Below, piece after piece: positions 1 through 8,085 of a DNA stretch of 64,000 nt. The position numbers and the translations under genes are program-made. The notes under the pieces are model-generated. The model did not search any database, was not told the DNA's origin, and saw only the letters and a program-made list of their open reading frames with translations. Numbering within the stretch: the stretch's first letter is position 1; every line of letters begins with the position of its first letter. Origin of the DNA: Saccharomonospora amisosensis (GTDB lineage Bacteria > Actinomycetota > Actinomycetes > Mycobacteriales > Pseudonocardiaceae). Where the stretch lies: assembly GCF_011761185.1 (NCBI RefSeq), contig NZ_JAAOYM010000001.1, positions 3,658,001-3,722,000 on the forward strand, written 5' to 3'.

Positions 1-322
1 CCAGGTGTGCGAGCAACGCGGCGTTGTAGCCGGCACCGGCACCGATCTCGAGCACGCGCTGACCGGGCTTGATGTCCAGCTGCCCGAGTTGAAGTGCCAC
101 GATCGAAGGCTGCGACAGGCAGCTCAGCACCTGCCCGTCGGCGGCTCGTTTCGTCACGACTATCGCGTTGTCGTACGCCTCCCGCAGGGTGGCGTCCGGC
201 ACGAAGTGGTGGCGCTCCACCAAACGCAGCGCGCGTTCGACGTCACGGCCCACCACGTAGCCCTCGGCTTCGATCTGCTTGACCATCGCGTCCCGCAGGG
301 ACTCGGGGGAAGTCGCGTTCAT
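1..322 (-). CDS. Protein-L-isoaspartate O-methyltransferase-like protein (3' part missing)
   Basis: Only the first ~107 codons lie in the window; the gene runs off the left edge. The product would be a SAM-dependent methyltransferase of the PCMT type, which methylates damaged isoaspartyl residues or a related substrate. Visible are the family's N-terminal helical part (VERHHFVP near residue 35) and SAM-binding motif I, VLEIGAGAGYNAALL, near residues 90-104. The ATG at 320-322 is the first good start. It lies 96 bp downstream of the ArsA-like gene on the same strand. The catalytic core after motif I is unseen, so family membership is sure but the substrate is not. Confidence 0.75.
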   Translation of the reverse strand, partial: MNATSPESLRDAMVKQIEAEGYVVGRDVERALRLVERHHFVPDATLREAYDNAIVVTKRAADGQVLSCLSQPSIVALQLGQLDIKPGQRVLEIGAGAGYNAALLAHL

Positions 323-418
323 CGGAACCTCTCGCTCAACGGCGATGCCGATTCTGGCTCAGCACCGGCGACAACTGGCGAAGCGTCGACTCGCAGGGCA
401 GCGCCGCCCCCAGAGAAG

Positions 419-1351
419 TCAGGAATCCATTCCCGCCCGGTCGAGCAGGTCGGCCAGGGTCTCCAGCTCGCCCAGTCCGGTGAGCGCGCCCGCCAGCAGC
501 GGCACCTCGATCACGCCAGCACCGTCGAAGCGCTCCCGCACCCGAGCCAGCACCTCCTGCTGCTGCCCCCTTCGGCGAGCGAGCACCCCGGTCTCCTCGG
601 CGGGAAGCACCCGGTTGACGATCACGGCCGCGAGCCGCATCCCGCCCTCGACCAGGGTGTCGGCCGCGCGCAGGGTCTCGGCGAGCGGCAGGTACTCGGG
701 CACGAGCACGAGGTGCACCCGCGCGTCGGCGGCCAGCCGCTCGCGCATCCACTCCATCCGCGCTCTGCGGGCATGCAGCCGTTCCAGCAGCGGGTCGGGC
801 TCGTCCCTGGTCTCGGCCAGCATCCCTGCCACCAGCCGGTCGATGCGACCGGCCTTCTCCCGTTGCCGGGCCAACCCCTCGATCCACGGGGTGAGCAGTT
901 CGGGCAAGCTGAGCAGCCGCAGCATGTGTCCGGTGGGTGCGCTGTCCACCACCACTCGGTCCCAGCGATCGCCGAGGCCCTCGACGAGTTCGGTGAGCCG
1001 GTCCAGCAGCGCGGACTCCAGCGTCCCGGGAGCCTCGGCAGCCCGCGCGAGGTGCCGCTCCACGGCGGGCAGCACCTCCAGCGGCACGGCGTGCCTGGCG
1101 TCCTCCGCGATCTCGGCGACACGCCGCTGCGCCTGCCGCTCCCCGCTGATCTCGGCCGCCCACAGGCCCGCCGCGACCTCGGTCGGTTCGTCGGATACCG
1201 GTGTCGCCAGCGCGTCACCGAGCGAGTGAGCGGGGTCGGTGGACACCACGAGCGTCCGGTGTCCCTTGCGTGCCTGCGACAGCGCGTACGCCGCCGCCAT
1301 GGTGGTCTTGCCGACGCCGCCCTTGCCGCCGAAGAAGCGGATCAACAACAC
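419..1351 (-). CDS. ArsA family ATPase (anion/tail-anchored protein targeting type)
   Basis: About 310 residues. A deviant Walker A motif, GGKGGVGKTT, sits at residues 8-17, followed by the switch region STDPAHSLGDAL, the signature of ArsA/Get3/MinD-type ATPases. Actinobacterial members are usually annotated as arsenite-transporting ATPases, but no arsenic genes are nearby, so that role is not supported. I chose the GTG at 1349-1351 because a GGAG lies 10 nt upstream; a GTG at 1396 would give 15 more residues but has no ribosome site. Either start overlaps the end of the upstream small CC-terminated gene, indicating translational coupling with that gene and cstA. Confidence 0.8.
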   Translation of the reverse strand: MLLIRFFGGKGGVGKTTMAAAYALSQARKGHRTLVVSTDPAHSLGDALATPVSDEPTEVAAGLWAAEISGERQAQRRVAEIAEDARHAVPLEVLPAVERHLARAAEAPGTLESALLDRLTELVEGLGDRWDRVVVDSAPTGHMLRLLSLPELLTPWIEGLARQREKAGRIDRLVAGMLAETRDEPDPLLERLHARRARMEWMRERLAADARVHLVLVPEYLPLAETLRAADTLVEGGMRLAAVIVNRVLPAEETGVLARRRGQQQEVLARVRERFDGAGVIEVPLLAGALTGLGELETLADLLDRAGMDS

Positions 1352-1614
1352 ACCCCGGGATCTCCGAAACTCTCCCTGCCCATGCGCCGATGCCACTCGT
1401 GCACATCGACGACCAGGTAAGGGATGAGATCCAGTGTCTCGTATGCGACGGGATTGTCCACGCCGAGTGACTCCAGCATCACCAGGGCGCGCAGTGTGTC
1501 CTGCTGCTTGCGGGCCTCCCGCCGCAGCCCCTGCCGCCAGCGGGCGACGAAAACCTGGTCGTGGCTGGTCTCCACCCGTCGCCAGGTGGAGACCAGCCAG
1601 GACCTGACACTCAC
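1342..1614 (-). CDS. Small protein ending in Cys-Cys, CstA-linked (cory-CC-star-like)
   Basis: A 90-residue soluble protein starting at a GTG whose bases overlap the cstA stop codon (GTGA overlap), and ending DPGVCC-stop. It is basic and helical at the start and contains a conserved-looking LDLIPYLVVDVHEWHRRMG stretch. A C-terminal Cys-Cys next to a CstA-type transporter recalls YbdD/YjiX of Escherichia coli, small CC-terminated proteins paired with CstA and BtsT. The sequence is otherwise unlike YbdD and better resembles the actinobacterial family I recall as cory-CC-star. Inference: a partner needed for CstA function. Family name moderately sure, function unproven. Confidence 0.7.
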   Translation of the reverse strand: MSVRSWLVSTWRRVETSHDQVFVARWRQGLRREARKQQDTLRALVMLESLGVDNPVAYETLDLIPYLVVDVHEWHRRMGRESFGDPGVCC

Positions 1615-3341
1615 CTTTCCGGTTCCGGCTCCGGCTCCGGCTGCGGGGCCGGCGCCTCGGTGCTGGAGGTCCAGCTCTTCCACAGCGCGATCGCGGCCTC
1701 GACGATCAGCCAGATCGCCAGCAGGAAGATGATCGCGTCCAGCGGCGCGAGCACCCACTGCTTCTCCTCGATGAAGTTTGCGAGGTTCTCCACGAGCGCC
1801 CAACTGGTCATCGCCAGCAGGAACACCAGGGGAATGAGCACGGCAAGCGGGTTACGCCGGTTCCTGGTCACCCAGACCGCGATGACGGCGAGCGCCAGAC
1901 CAGCCGTGAGCTGGTTGGTGGTGCCGAACAGTTGCCACAGCACTCCGAAGGTGTATCCCGCGTCGCCCCCGCCCGGCAGCAACGCCATCACCAGCGGCAC
2001 GAGCACCGCGATCGCCGTCGCGACCGTGACGTTGCGTGAGATGGCCCTCGCACCCGCGATCTCGGCGATCTCCTGGACGATGTAGCGCTGCAAGCGCACG
2101 CCGGTGTCCATGGTGGTGGCCGCGAAGCTGATCACCACGATCGCCGCGAAGATCACGCCGATCGACGTGGGCACCCCGATGTTGCTCGCGAAGTTCGCGA
2201 TGCCCTGCACGAAGTTGCCGGCCGCGCCACCGGAAGCGGTCGAGAAGTCGGCGTAGAGCTCGTCCCACTCCGCCGTTGTGGCCACCACGCCCGCGGTGGC
2301 GGCCAGGATCGACGCCGTGGCGAGCGAGCCCTCGCCCACGGCACCCATGTAGCCGACATAGCGGGCGTCGGTCTCCTTGTCGAGCTGTTTCGATGTCGTC
2401 CCCGACGACACCAGGCTGTGGAACCCGGAGATGGCCCCGCAGGCGATGGTGATGAACAGGAACGGGAACCAGCTCGGCGAGCCCTCCGGGGTGTCGTTGA
2501 ACGCGGGGGCGACGATCTGGTCCATCCCGACGGCGATGCCGAGGCCAACCACACCGAGCGCGATGAACAACTGGTGGGAGTTGATGTAGTCACGCGGCTG
2601 CAACAGCACCCACACCGGTAGCCGCGAAGCGATGAAGGTGTAGGCGAACAGCAGGATGACCCAGATGTTGCGCTCGGTGAACAGCCCGTCCTCGGCTGCG
2701 ATACCGGCGAGCGAGATCGGCAGCACCTGACCGAGCAGGATGGACACGTACAGCAGGATGACGCCGACGATCGAAGGGAGCAGCGCCGCGCTGCGCGTGC
2801 GGTAAATGTACTGGCCGATCCCGATCGCGAGCGGGATCTCCAGCAGGATCGGCAGCACCGCCTCCGGGTTGGCGACGAAGAGGTTGCCGATCACCACGGC
2901 GAACACCGCGTTCACCAGGGTGAGCAGGAAGAAGATGATCAGCAGGAAGAGGGTGCGCGCCCGCTTGTTCACGACTTCCTTGGCCAGCGTGCCGATGCTC
3001 TTGGCCCGGTGCCGCACGGAGACCACCAGCGCGCCGAAGTCGTGCACGCCCGCGGCGAAGATGGTGCCGAGCACCACCCACGCCAGCGCCGGACCCCAGC
3101 CCCAGAACACGGCGATCGCGGGTCCAACGATCGGCGCCGCACCGGCCACCGAGGTGAAATGGTGACCGAACAGAACGTGCTTGTTGGTTGGCATGAAATC
3201 GATCCCGTCGCGCATGCTGTGCGCGGGGGTCACAAAAGCGGGATCGAGGGCGTACACCTTTTTGGCAAGGTACGCCGAGTAGTAGCGGTAACCGAAATAG
3301 AACAGGACGGCTACAGCTAGTGCGACGACGATGGCTGGCAT
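1611..3341 (-). CDS. cstA: CstA family peptide/pyruvate transporter
   Basis: 576 residues, about 15 hydrophobic segments, an integral membrane protein. The motif GHHFTSVAGAAPIVGPAIA near residues 60-78 and the later STASGGAAGN and FAATTMDTGVRLQRY stretches are typical of the carbon-starvation protein A family, which takes up peptides or pyruvate with cations. The cytoplasmic tail is a short Pro-Glu repeat. The length lies between E. coli CstA (about 700) and the shorter actinobacterial forms. It heads a translationally coupled set with the CC-terminated small protein and the ArsA-type ATPase. The ATG at 3339-3341 is the natural N-terminus, directly before the first membrane helix. Confidence 0.9.
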   Translation of the reverse strand: MPAIVVALAVAVLFYFGYRYYSAYLAKKVYALDPAFVTPAHSMRDGIDFMPTNKHVLFGHHFTSVAGAAPIVGPAIAVFWGWGPALAWVVLGTIFAAGVHDFGALVVSVRHRAKSIGTLAKEVVNKRARTLFLLIIFFLLTLVNAVFAVVIGNLFVANPEAVLPILLEIPLAIGIGQYIYRTRSAALLPSIVGVILLYVSILLGQVLPISLAGIAAEDGLFTERNIWVILLFAYTFIASRLPVWVLLQPRDYINSHQLFIALGVVGLGIAVGMDQIVAPAFNDTPEGSPSWFPFLFITIACGAISGFHSLVSSGTTSKQLDKETDARYVGYMGAVGEGSLATASILAATAGVVATTAEWDELYADFSTASGGAAGNFVQGIANFASNIGVPTSIGVIFAAIVVISFAATTMDTGVRLQRYIVQEIAEIAGARAISRNVTVATAIAVLVPLVMALLPGGGDAGYTFGVLWQLFGTTNQLTAGLALAVIAVWVTRNRRNPLAVLIPLVFLLAMTSWALVENLANFIEEKQWVLAPLDAIIFLLAIWLIVEAAIALWKSWTSSTEAPAPQPEPEPEPER

Positions 3342-3428
3342 GCCGACTTCTCCACGAACACCGTTAGCGGGGCTTCTGACGGACAGGCACGGTAACAGCG
3401 ACTTGACATTCTGGTAAGGGCTACGTTG

Positions 3429-4229
3429 ATGAACGCACTTATTCCGTTATGGCGGCGAGCGATCACGGCCGAGGTTTGCTGGCTCACGGCCGAGGGCGAA
3501 CCGGCCGCGCTGGCGGCCACCCCGCTGCTGGACCGCGACGTGCCCTGCGTGGCGTTGCCCTACGCCCGCGCGGGCGAGGTGGCACGCCTGCGAGACGCCG
3601 AGCAGGTCGCCTTCGCCGTCACCGACTCGCGATCGCTTCGTCCCGGCGTGCCTGCGGTGGCGGCGGTGGGATCGGTCAGTGTCCTCGACGACACAGAAGG
3701 TGACCACTTCGTCGTCGAGTTGCTGAAGCAGGAACTGGTCAAGTTCCCGCCCTCGCGAACGCTGGCGGACAGCCCGCTGCTGTGCAGGGAGAACTGGTGG
3801 TGGCTGCCGCGGCTGATCATCCGCCTGGAACGGGTGACCCAACTGCTCGAACTACCGCCGCGCACCAACCCGGCACGGCACGGGCTGTTGGTACGCGAGC
3901 GAGACGCGACGCTGGCGCCGGGAGTGGTCGAGGTGCTCGACGGGCAGCTCGACCGGGTCCCGCTGCGCGACGCCGGAGGAAACGACCTGCGCGGCGACGG
4001 CGGCCCGGCGCTGGTCTTCGGCTACGACTACTCGATGCCGGACCTGGAACGCTGGGAGACGTGGTCGCGCGGCGGCAGGCTGCTCGGCGACGAACTCGTC
4101 GTCGAACAGCGGTCGGGGTCGCCCGAAGCCGACCTGTCCCCGCTGTCGCTGCGCAGCCGTGTGCGCAGGCAGCGGGAGCTGTCGCGGGAATGCAAGCGCA
4201 ACATTGTAGCGGTACAGCGGCGCGGGTGA
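3429..4229 (+). CDS. Hypothetical protein, probable FMN-binding split-barrel (PNPOx-like) fold
   Basis: 266 residues, soluble, divergent from cstA. The N-terminal 100 residues resemble actinobacterial pyridoxamine-phosphate-oxidase-like proteins (ITAEVCWLTAEGEPAALAATPLL, then a barrel-like alternation of strands), while the C-terminal half carries YDYSMPDLERWETW, which I cannot assign. The ATG at 3429 follows a plausible AAGGG site; a TTG directly before it is less likely. No enzyme function can be claimed. It is not clearly part of the sulfate-assimilation operon, which has its own leader 65 bp downstream. Confidence 0.55.
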   Translation: MNALIPLWRRAITAEVCWLTAEGEPAALAATPLLDRDVPCVALPYARAGEVARLRDAEQVAFAVTDSRSLRPGVPAVAAVGSVSVLDDTEGDHFVVELLKQELVKFPPSRTLADSPLLCRENWWWLPRLIIRLERVTQLLELPPRTNPARHGLLVRERDATLAPGVVEVLDGQLDRVPLRDAGGNDLRGDGGPALVFGYDYSMPDLERWETWSRGGRLLGDELVVEQRSGSPEADLSPLSLRSRVRRQRELSRECKRNIVAVQRRG

Positions 4230-4258
4230 GTCCAGCTTTCCCAGCATGCGGGCGGCCG

Positions 4259-4288
4259 TGGACCATGTTTCGGGCACCGTGGCAGCCT
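4259..4288 (+). promoter_or_regulatory. Candidate promoter for a leaderless leader-peptide transcript
   Basis: TGGACC at 4259-4264 and CAGCCT at 4283-4288 are separated by 18 bp, and the GTG of the leader peptide begins 7 bases after the second hexamer. This is the spacing expected of an actinobacterial leaderless mRNA. Each hexamer differs from TTGAC-/TANNNT in one or two positions, so this is an inference from spacing and context. Confidence 0.45.
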
Positions 4289-4294
4289 GACCCG

Positions 4295-4375
4295 GTGACT
4301 ACAGCAGGTGTGTGCCTCGTGGTGCGGCGCCACGTCGACTACCTGCGCGTCTCCAGCAGTCTCTGCCGGCGCTGA
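4295..4375 (+). CDS. Cysteine-containing leader peptide of the sulfate-assimilation operon
   Basis: A 26-residue reading frame, GTG start: MTTAGVCLVVRRHVDYLRV followed by SSSLCRR. The pattern hydrophobic-RRHVD-hydrophobic-SS-LCRR is that of the 'putative leader peptides' seen in front of sulfur genes in actinomycetes. Related leaderless sORFs ending in Cys codons act as cysteine-responsive attenuators in mycobacteria. Here Cys codons are at positions 7 and 24. The last Cys codon (4364-4366) directly abuts the first arm of a hairpin (4367-4372). Its stop lies 145 bp before the sulfite reductase start. I infer regulation in cis rather than a functional peptide. Confidence 0.7.
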   Translation: MTTAGVCLVVRRHVDYLRVSSSLCRR

Positions 4376-4411
4376 CTTCGCGCGCCGATTGCCTTCGACC
4401 GGACAAATCGG
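4367..4411 (+). promoter_or_regulatory. Two mutually exclusive hairpins after the leader peptide (candidate attenuator)
   Basis: CGGCGC (4367-4372) pairs with GCGCCG (4382-4387), with the leader stop codon in the loop. CCGATT (4385-4390) pairs with AATCGG (4406-4411). The two stems share bases 4385-4387, so only one can form. A ribosome held at the last Cys codon of the leader would cover the first arm and free the second hairpin. No U-tract follows either stem, so transcription termination and translation control are both possible. Confidence 0.45.
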
Positions 4412-4520
4412 ACGCCGAACGTGCCGCGACTGCCTTTCGAACGGGCTAGGACACCCTCGCCCGCCGCGGTGACGCACGGCGTCCGCCACATGCACCCACC
4501 GCCGCAGGAGGACGAGACAG

Positions 4521-6203
4521 ATGGCCCCCAACGCAGGCCACACCGCGAAGACCAGACAGCGGCGCGGCGAGGGCCAGTGGGCCCTCGGCTACCGCGAGCC
4601 GCTGAACCCCAACGAACGCTCCAAGAAGGACGATCCGCCGCTCAACGTACGAACCCGCATCGAGAACAACTACGCACACCGTGGCTTCGACGCCATTGAC
4701 CCCGGTGACCTGCGCGGGCGGTTCCGCTGGTTCGGCCTGTACACCCAACGCAAACCCGGCATCGGCGGTGGGAGGACCGCGGTGCTGGAGCCGGAGGAAC
4801 TCGACGACCGCTACTTCATGCTGCGGGTACGCATCGACGGCGGCGCGCTGACGACCGAGCAGTTGCGGCTGCTGGGCGAGCTGTCCCAAACCTACGCCAG
4901 GGATACCGCCGACATCACCGACCGGCAGAACATCCAGTACCACTGGATCTCCATCGAGGACGTTCCCACGATCTGGCGGAAGCTGGAGTCGGCAGGCCTG
5001 ACCACGATGGAGGCCTGCGGCGACAGCCCGAGGGTGATTCTGGGCTCGCCGGTGGCGGGAATCTCGGCGGACGAAGTCATCGACGCGACCCCGGCCATCG
5101 AGGAGATCCGCCGCCGCTACGTCGGTGACCCCAGCCTCGCCAACCTGCCGCGCAAGTTCAAGACCGCCATCTCCGGCCAGCAGGACGTCGCACACGAGAT
5201 CCACGATGTCGCGTTCGTCGGGGTCGAACACCCCGATCACGGTCCTGGTTTCGACCTGTGGGTGGGCGGCGGGCTGTCCACCAACCCGATGCTCGCCGTG
5301 CGACTGGGGGCCTGGGTGCCACTTGCCGAGGTACCCGAGGTGTGGGCCGGTGTCGTGAGCGCCTTCCGCGACTACGGATACCGCAGGTTGCGTTCCCGCG
5401 CCCGCATCAAGTTTCTGGTCAAGGACTGGGGTGCGCAGCGCTTCCGCGAGGTGCTGGAGCGCGAATACCTCGGCCGCGCACTGCTCGACGGTCCTCCACC
5501 TCGAGTTCCCGAACACCCTGTCGATCACGTGGGGGTTCACCCTCAGGTGGACGGCAGGTACTACGTCGGTGGCGCCCCGGTGGCGGGCCGGGCGTCAGGC
5601 TCGATGCTGATCGCGACCGCCAAAGCCGCCGAGCGCGCGGGCGCGGGCCGGGTTCGACTGACACCGCAGCAAAAACTTGTGGTGCTGGACGTGCCGCACG
5701 GCGAGGTCGAGGGACTGCGCGCGGAGTTGTCCGAAGCGGGCCTTCGTACCGATCCCTCACCATGGCGGCGGGGCATCATGGCCTGCACGGGTATCGAATT
5801 CTGCAAGCTCGCCATCGTCGAGACCAAGGCGAAGGCCAACGCACTGGTCGCTGACCTGGAACGCAGGCTGGCCGACATTACCGGCGGCATCGAGGACCCG
5901 GTAAGCATTCATCTCAACGGCTGTCCCAACTCCTGTGCCCGTATTCAGGTCGCCGATATCGGTCTGAAGGGCCAGATCGTCACCGACGCCGAAGGCAGGC
6001 AGGTGGAGGGATTCCAGGTGCATCTCGGCGGTGGTCTTGGTCTTGACGCCGGGTTCGGCCGCAAACTTCGCGGACACAAGGTCACCGCCGCCCAACTGAC
6101 GGACTACGTGGAACGGGTGGTGCGCAACTTTGTCACCCAACGACAAGAGGGAGAGCGGTTCGCGCAATGGGCCGCGCGCGCGGAGGAAACCGCACTGACA
6201 TGA
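4521..6203 (+). CDS. sirA: Ferredoxin-dependent sulfite reductase (siroheme, 4Fe-4S)
   Basis: 560 residues, reducing sulfite to sulfide with six ferredoxin electrons. It aligns throughout with M. tuberculosis SirA/NirA as I recall that sequence (YAHRGFDAIDPGDLRGRFRW and DVAHEIHDVAFVGVEHP are near-identical). The cluster/siroheme cysteines are C422, C428, C468 and C472 (ACTGIEFC and NGCPNSC). Tyr74 and Cys166 correspond to the covalently linked Tyr69-Cys161 pair reported near the active site of NirA. The ATG at 4521 follows GGAGGACGAG. The stop overlaps the next start by ATGA, opening a tightly coupled operon. Confidence 0.95.
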   Translation: MAPNAGHTAKTRQRRGEGQWALGYREPLNPNERSKKDDPPLNVRTRIENNYAHRGFDAIDPGDLRGRFRWFGLYTQRKPGIGGGRTAVLEPEELDDRYFMLRVRIDGGALTTEQLRLLGELSQTYARDTADITDRQNIQYHWISIEDVPTIWRKLESAGLTTMEACGDSPRVILGSPVAGISADEVIDATPAIEEIRRRYVGDPSLANLPRKFKTAISGQQDVAHEIHDVAFVGVEHPDHGPGFDLWVGGGLSTNPMLAVRLGAWVPLAEVPEVWAGVVSAFRDYGYRRLRSRARIKFLVKDWGAQRFREVLEREYLGRALLDGPPPRVPEHPVDHVGVHPQVDGRYYVGGAPVAGRASGSMLIATAKAAERAGAGRVRLTPQQKLVVLDVPHGEVEGLRAELSEAGLRTDPSPWRRGIMACTGIEFCKLAIVETKAKANALVADLERRLADITGGIEDPVSIHLNGCPNSCARIQVADIGLKGQIVTDAEGRQVEGFQVHLGGGLGLDAGFGRKLRGHKVTAAQLTDYVERVVRNFVTQRQEGERFAQWAARAEETALT

Positions 6204-6373
6204 CGGATTCCGCACCGAACTTTACGCCCAGCCGCGCTACGCCCTTCTACTGTCCGTACTGTGGCGACGAGGATCTCCGACCGCGGGACAACGCCGCCTG
6301 GCTGTGCACGTCCTGCCGAAGGGTGTTCTCGGTGACATTCGTCGGTCTGCATATAGCGGAGGTGAGTCGATGA
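6200..6373 (+). CDS. Small zinc-ribbon protein between sulfite reductase and APS reductase
   Basis: 57 residues with two CxxC pairs (CPYC near residue 18 and CTSC near residue 36), a classic single zinc ribbon. Both ends overlap neighbours by four bases (ATGA), so it is translated with sulfite reductase and CysH. Homologous small ribbons occur at this place in other actinomycete sulfur operons. Its role is unknown; a metal, iron-sulfur or protein-interaction function in sulfite reduction is a guess from position only. Confidence 0.75.
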   Translation: MTDSAPNFTPSRATPFYCPYCGDEDLRPRDNAAWLCTSCRRVFSVTFVGLHIAEVSR

Positions 6374-7074
6374 CCGCGGCGGCTTCGACCGAACAGTTGA
6401 AAGCCACGGCGGCCGAGGCTGGCAGGCGACTCGCGGACGCGAGCGCCGAAGAGGCGCTGCGGTGGGCGGTCGAACGGTTCGGCGACGACCTCATCGTCGC
6501 GTCGAACATGCAGGACGCGGTGCTTATCGATCTCGCGGTCAAGGTGAAACCCGATGTGTCGGTGCTTTTCCTTGACACCGGCTACCACTTCGCGGAGACG
6601 ATCGGCACCCGCGATGCGGTCGACACCGTTTACCCACACATCCGAATCGTCAACGCATTGCCCGAGCAGACGGTGGCGGAGCAGGACTCCGAGTACGGCC
6701 CGAAACTGCACGATCGCGACCCCAACAAGTGTTGTCACCTGCGCAAGGTGGTCCCGCTGCGTGCGACGCTCGCGCGATACTCGTGTTGGGTGACAGGGGT
6801 GCGCAGGGTGGACGCGCCGACCAGGGCCAACACCCCGATCGTCGGCTGGGATGAGCGCAACGGGCTGGTGAAGGTGAACCCCATCGCGGCATGGACTGAC
6901 GAGGAGTTCGACGACTACCTGTCGCGCAACGGGATACTACAGAACCCGTTGGTCGGTGAGGGCTATCTCTCGATCGGCTGCGCACCGTGCACGGCCAAGG
7001 TGGCACCGGGCGCCGACCCGCGCAGCGGTCGCTGGGCGGGTCAATCGAAGACCGAATGCGGGTTGCACGGCTGA
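6370..7074 (+). CDS. cysH: Adenylylsulfate (APS) reductase, 4Fe-4S type
   Basis: 234 residues. It reduces APS to sulfite and AMP using thioredoxin. The paired cysteines KCCHLRK and CAPC, which ligate a 4Fe-4S cluster, mark the assimilatory APS reductase class rather than the cluster-free PAPS reductases. The catalytic C-terminal ECGLHG is intact. The ATG at 6370 overlaps the zinc-ribbon stop. No APS kinase (CysC) domain exists in the neighbouring CysN, consistent with direct reduction of APS. Confidence 0.93.
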   Translation: MTAAASTEQLKATAAEAGRRLADASAEEALRWAVERFGDDLIVASNMQDAVLIDLAVKVKPDVSVLFLDTGYHFAETIGTRDAVDTVYPHIRIVNALPEQTVAEQDSEYGPKLHDRDPNKCCHLRKVVPLRATLARYSCWVTGVRRVDAPTRANTPIVGWDERNGLVKVNPIAAWTDEEFDDYLSRNGILQNPLVGEGYLSIGCAPCTAKVAPGADPRSGRWAGQSKTECGLHG

Positions 7075-7164
7075 CCATCGGCGCGAACGCACGACTCGGC
7101 GATGCCGGTTTCCGCAGACCAGCACTGGGAACGAACAGCGAGCGAACGGCTGAGAAAGGACGTC

Positions 7165-8085
7165 ATGACCACACTGGAGACCGCGGCCGACGCGGCACGG
7201 GACAACCTGACCGCCCTTGAGTCGGAGGCCGTTCACATCTTCCGCGAGGTGGCGGGCGAGTTCGACCGCCCAGTGATTCTCTTCTCCGGCGGCAAGGACT
7301 CCACACTGCTGCTGCACCTGGCCATCAAGGCGTTCTGGCCCGCTCCCGTACCGTTTCCGCTGCTGCACGTGGACACCGGGCACAACTTCGACGAGGTCAT
7401 CGAGTTTCGGGACAAGGTCGTCGAGACCTACGGGCTTCGGCTGGTCGTAGCGCGGGTTCAGGACTGGATCGACGACGGAAGGCTCACCGAGCGGCCCGAC
7501 GGCACCCGCAACCCCCTACAAACCCAACCACTGCTAGACACCATCACGGAACACAAGTTCGACGCGGTCTTCGGCGGTGGCAGGCGTGATGAGGAACGCG
7601 CAAGGGCCAAGGAACGCATCTTCAGCCTCCGCAACGCCTTCGGCCAGTGGGACCCGCGCAGGCAGCGCCCCGAGTTGTGGAACCTTTACAACGGCAGACA
7701 CCGTCCCGGCGAACACGTGCGGGTCTTCCCGCTGTCGAACTGGACTGAGGCCGACGTGTGGAACTACATTGCCCGCGAGGGCATCGAGTTGCCCTCGATC
7801 TACTACGCCCACCGGCGCAAGGTGTACCGCAGAGACGGTATGTGGCTCACCGAAGGGCCGTGGGGTGGTCCGCGCGACGGTGAGGTCGTGGAGGAACTGA
7901 TGGTGCGCTACCGCACCGTCGGCGACGGGTCCTGCACCGGCGCGGTCGAGTCCGCAGCCACCACAGTGGAAGAGGTCATCGCCGAGGTACAGGCCAGCAG
8001 GCTGACTGAGCGCGGGGCGACCAGGGCGGACGATCGACTTTCCGAAGCCGCCATGGAGGACCGCAAGCGGGAGGGATATTTCTGA
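7165..8085 (+). CDS. cysD: Sulfate adenylyltransferase subunit 2
   Basis: 306 residues, the PP-loop ATPase subunit that forms APS from sulfate and ATP together with CysN. The PP-loop SGGKDS lies near residues 41-46 and the C-terminus KREGYF is typical. The ATG at 7165 is preceded by GAGAAAGGA at ideal distance. The stop and the cysN start overlap as TGATG. The 90-bp gap after cysH holds no recognisable gene. Confidence 0.95.
   Translation: MTTLETAADAARDNLTALESEAVHIFREVAGEFDRPVILFSGGKDSTLLLHLAIKAFWPAPVPFPLLHVDTGHNFDEVIEFRDKVVETYGLRLVVARVQDWIDDGRLTERPDGTRNPLQTQPLLDTITEHKFDAVFGGGRRDEERARAKERIFSLRNAFGQWDPRRQRPELWNLYNGRHRPGEHVRVFPLSNWTEADVWNYIAREGIELPSIYYAHRRKVYRRDGMWLTEGPWGGPRDGEVVEELMVRYRTVGDGSCTGAVESAATTVEEVIAEVQASRLTERGATRADDRLSEAAMEDRKREGYF

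Noticed and set aside
419-1351. Arsenic resistance locus
   Set aside because: The ATPase is ArsA-like, but no arsB, arsC, arsR or acr3 is adjacent, and its Cys metal site is not visible.
5-1420. Long plus-strand open frame opposite the ArsA ATPase and the methyltransferase start
   Set aside because: It is antisense to two clearly recognised genes, has no family character and is expected from GC-rich codon use.
3403-3408. TTGACA as -35 of the gene at 3429
   Set aside because: No -10 at 16-19 bp; that spacing would fall on the start codon itself.
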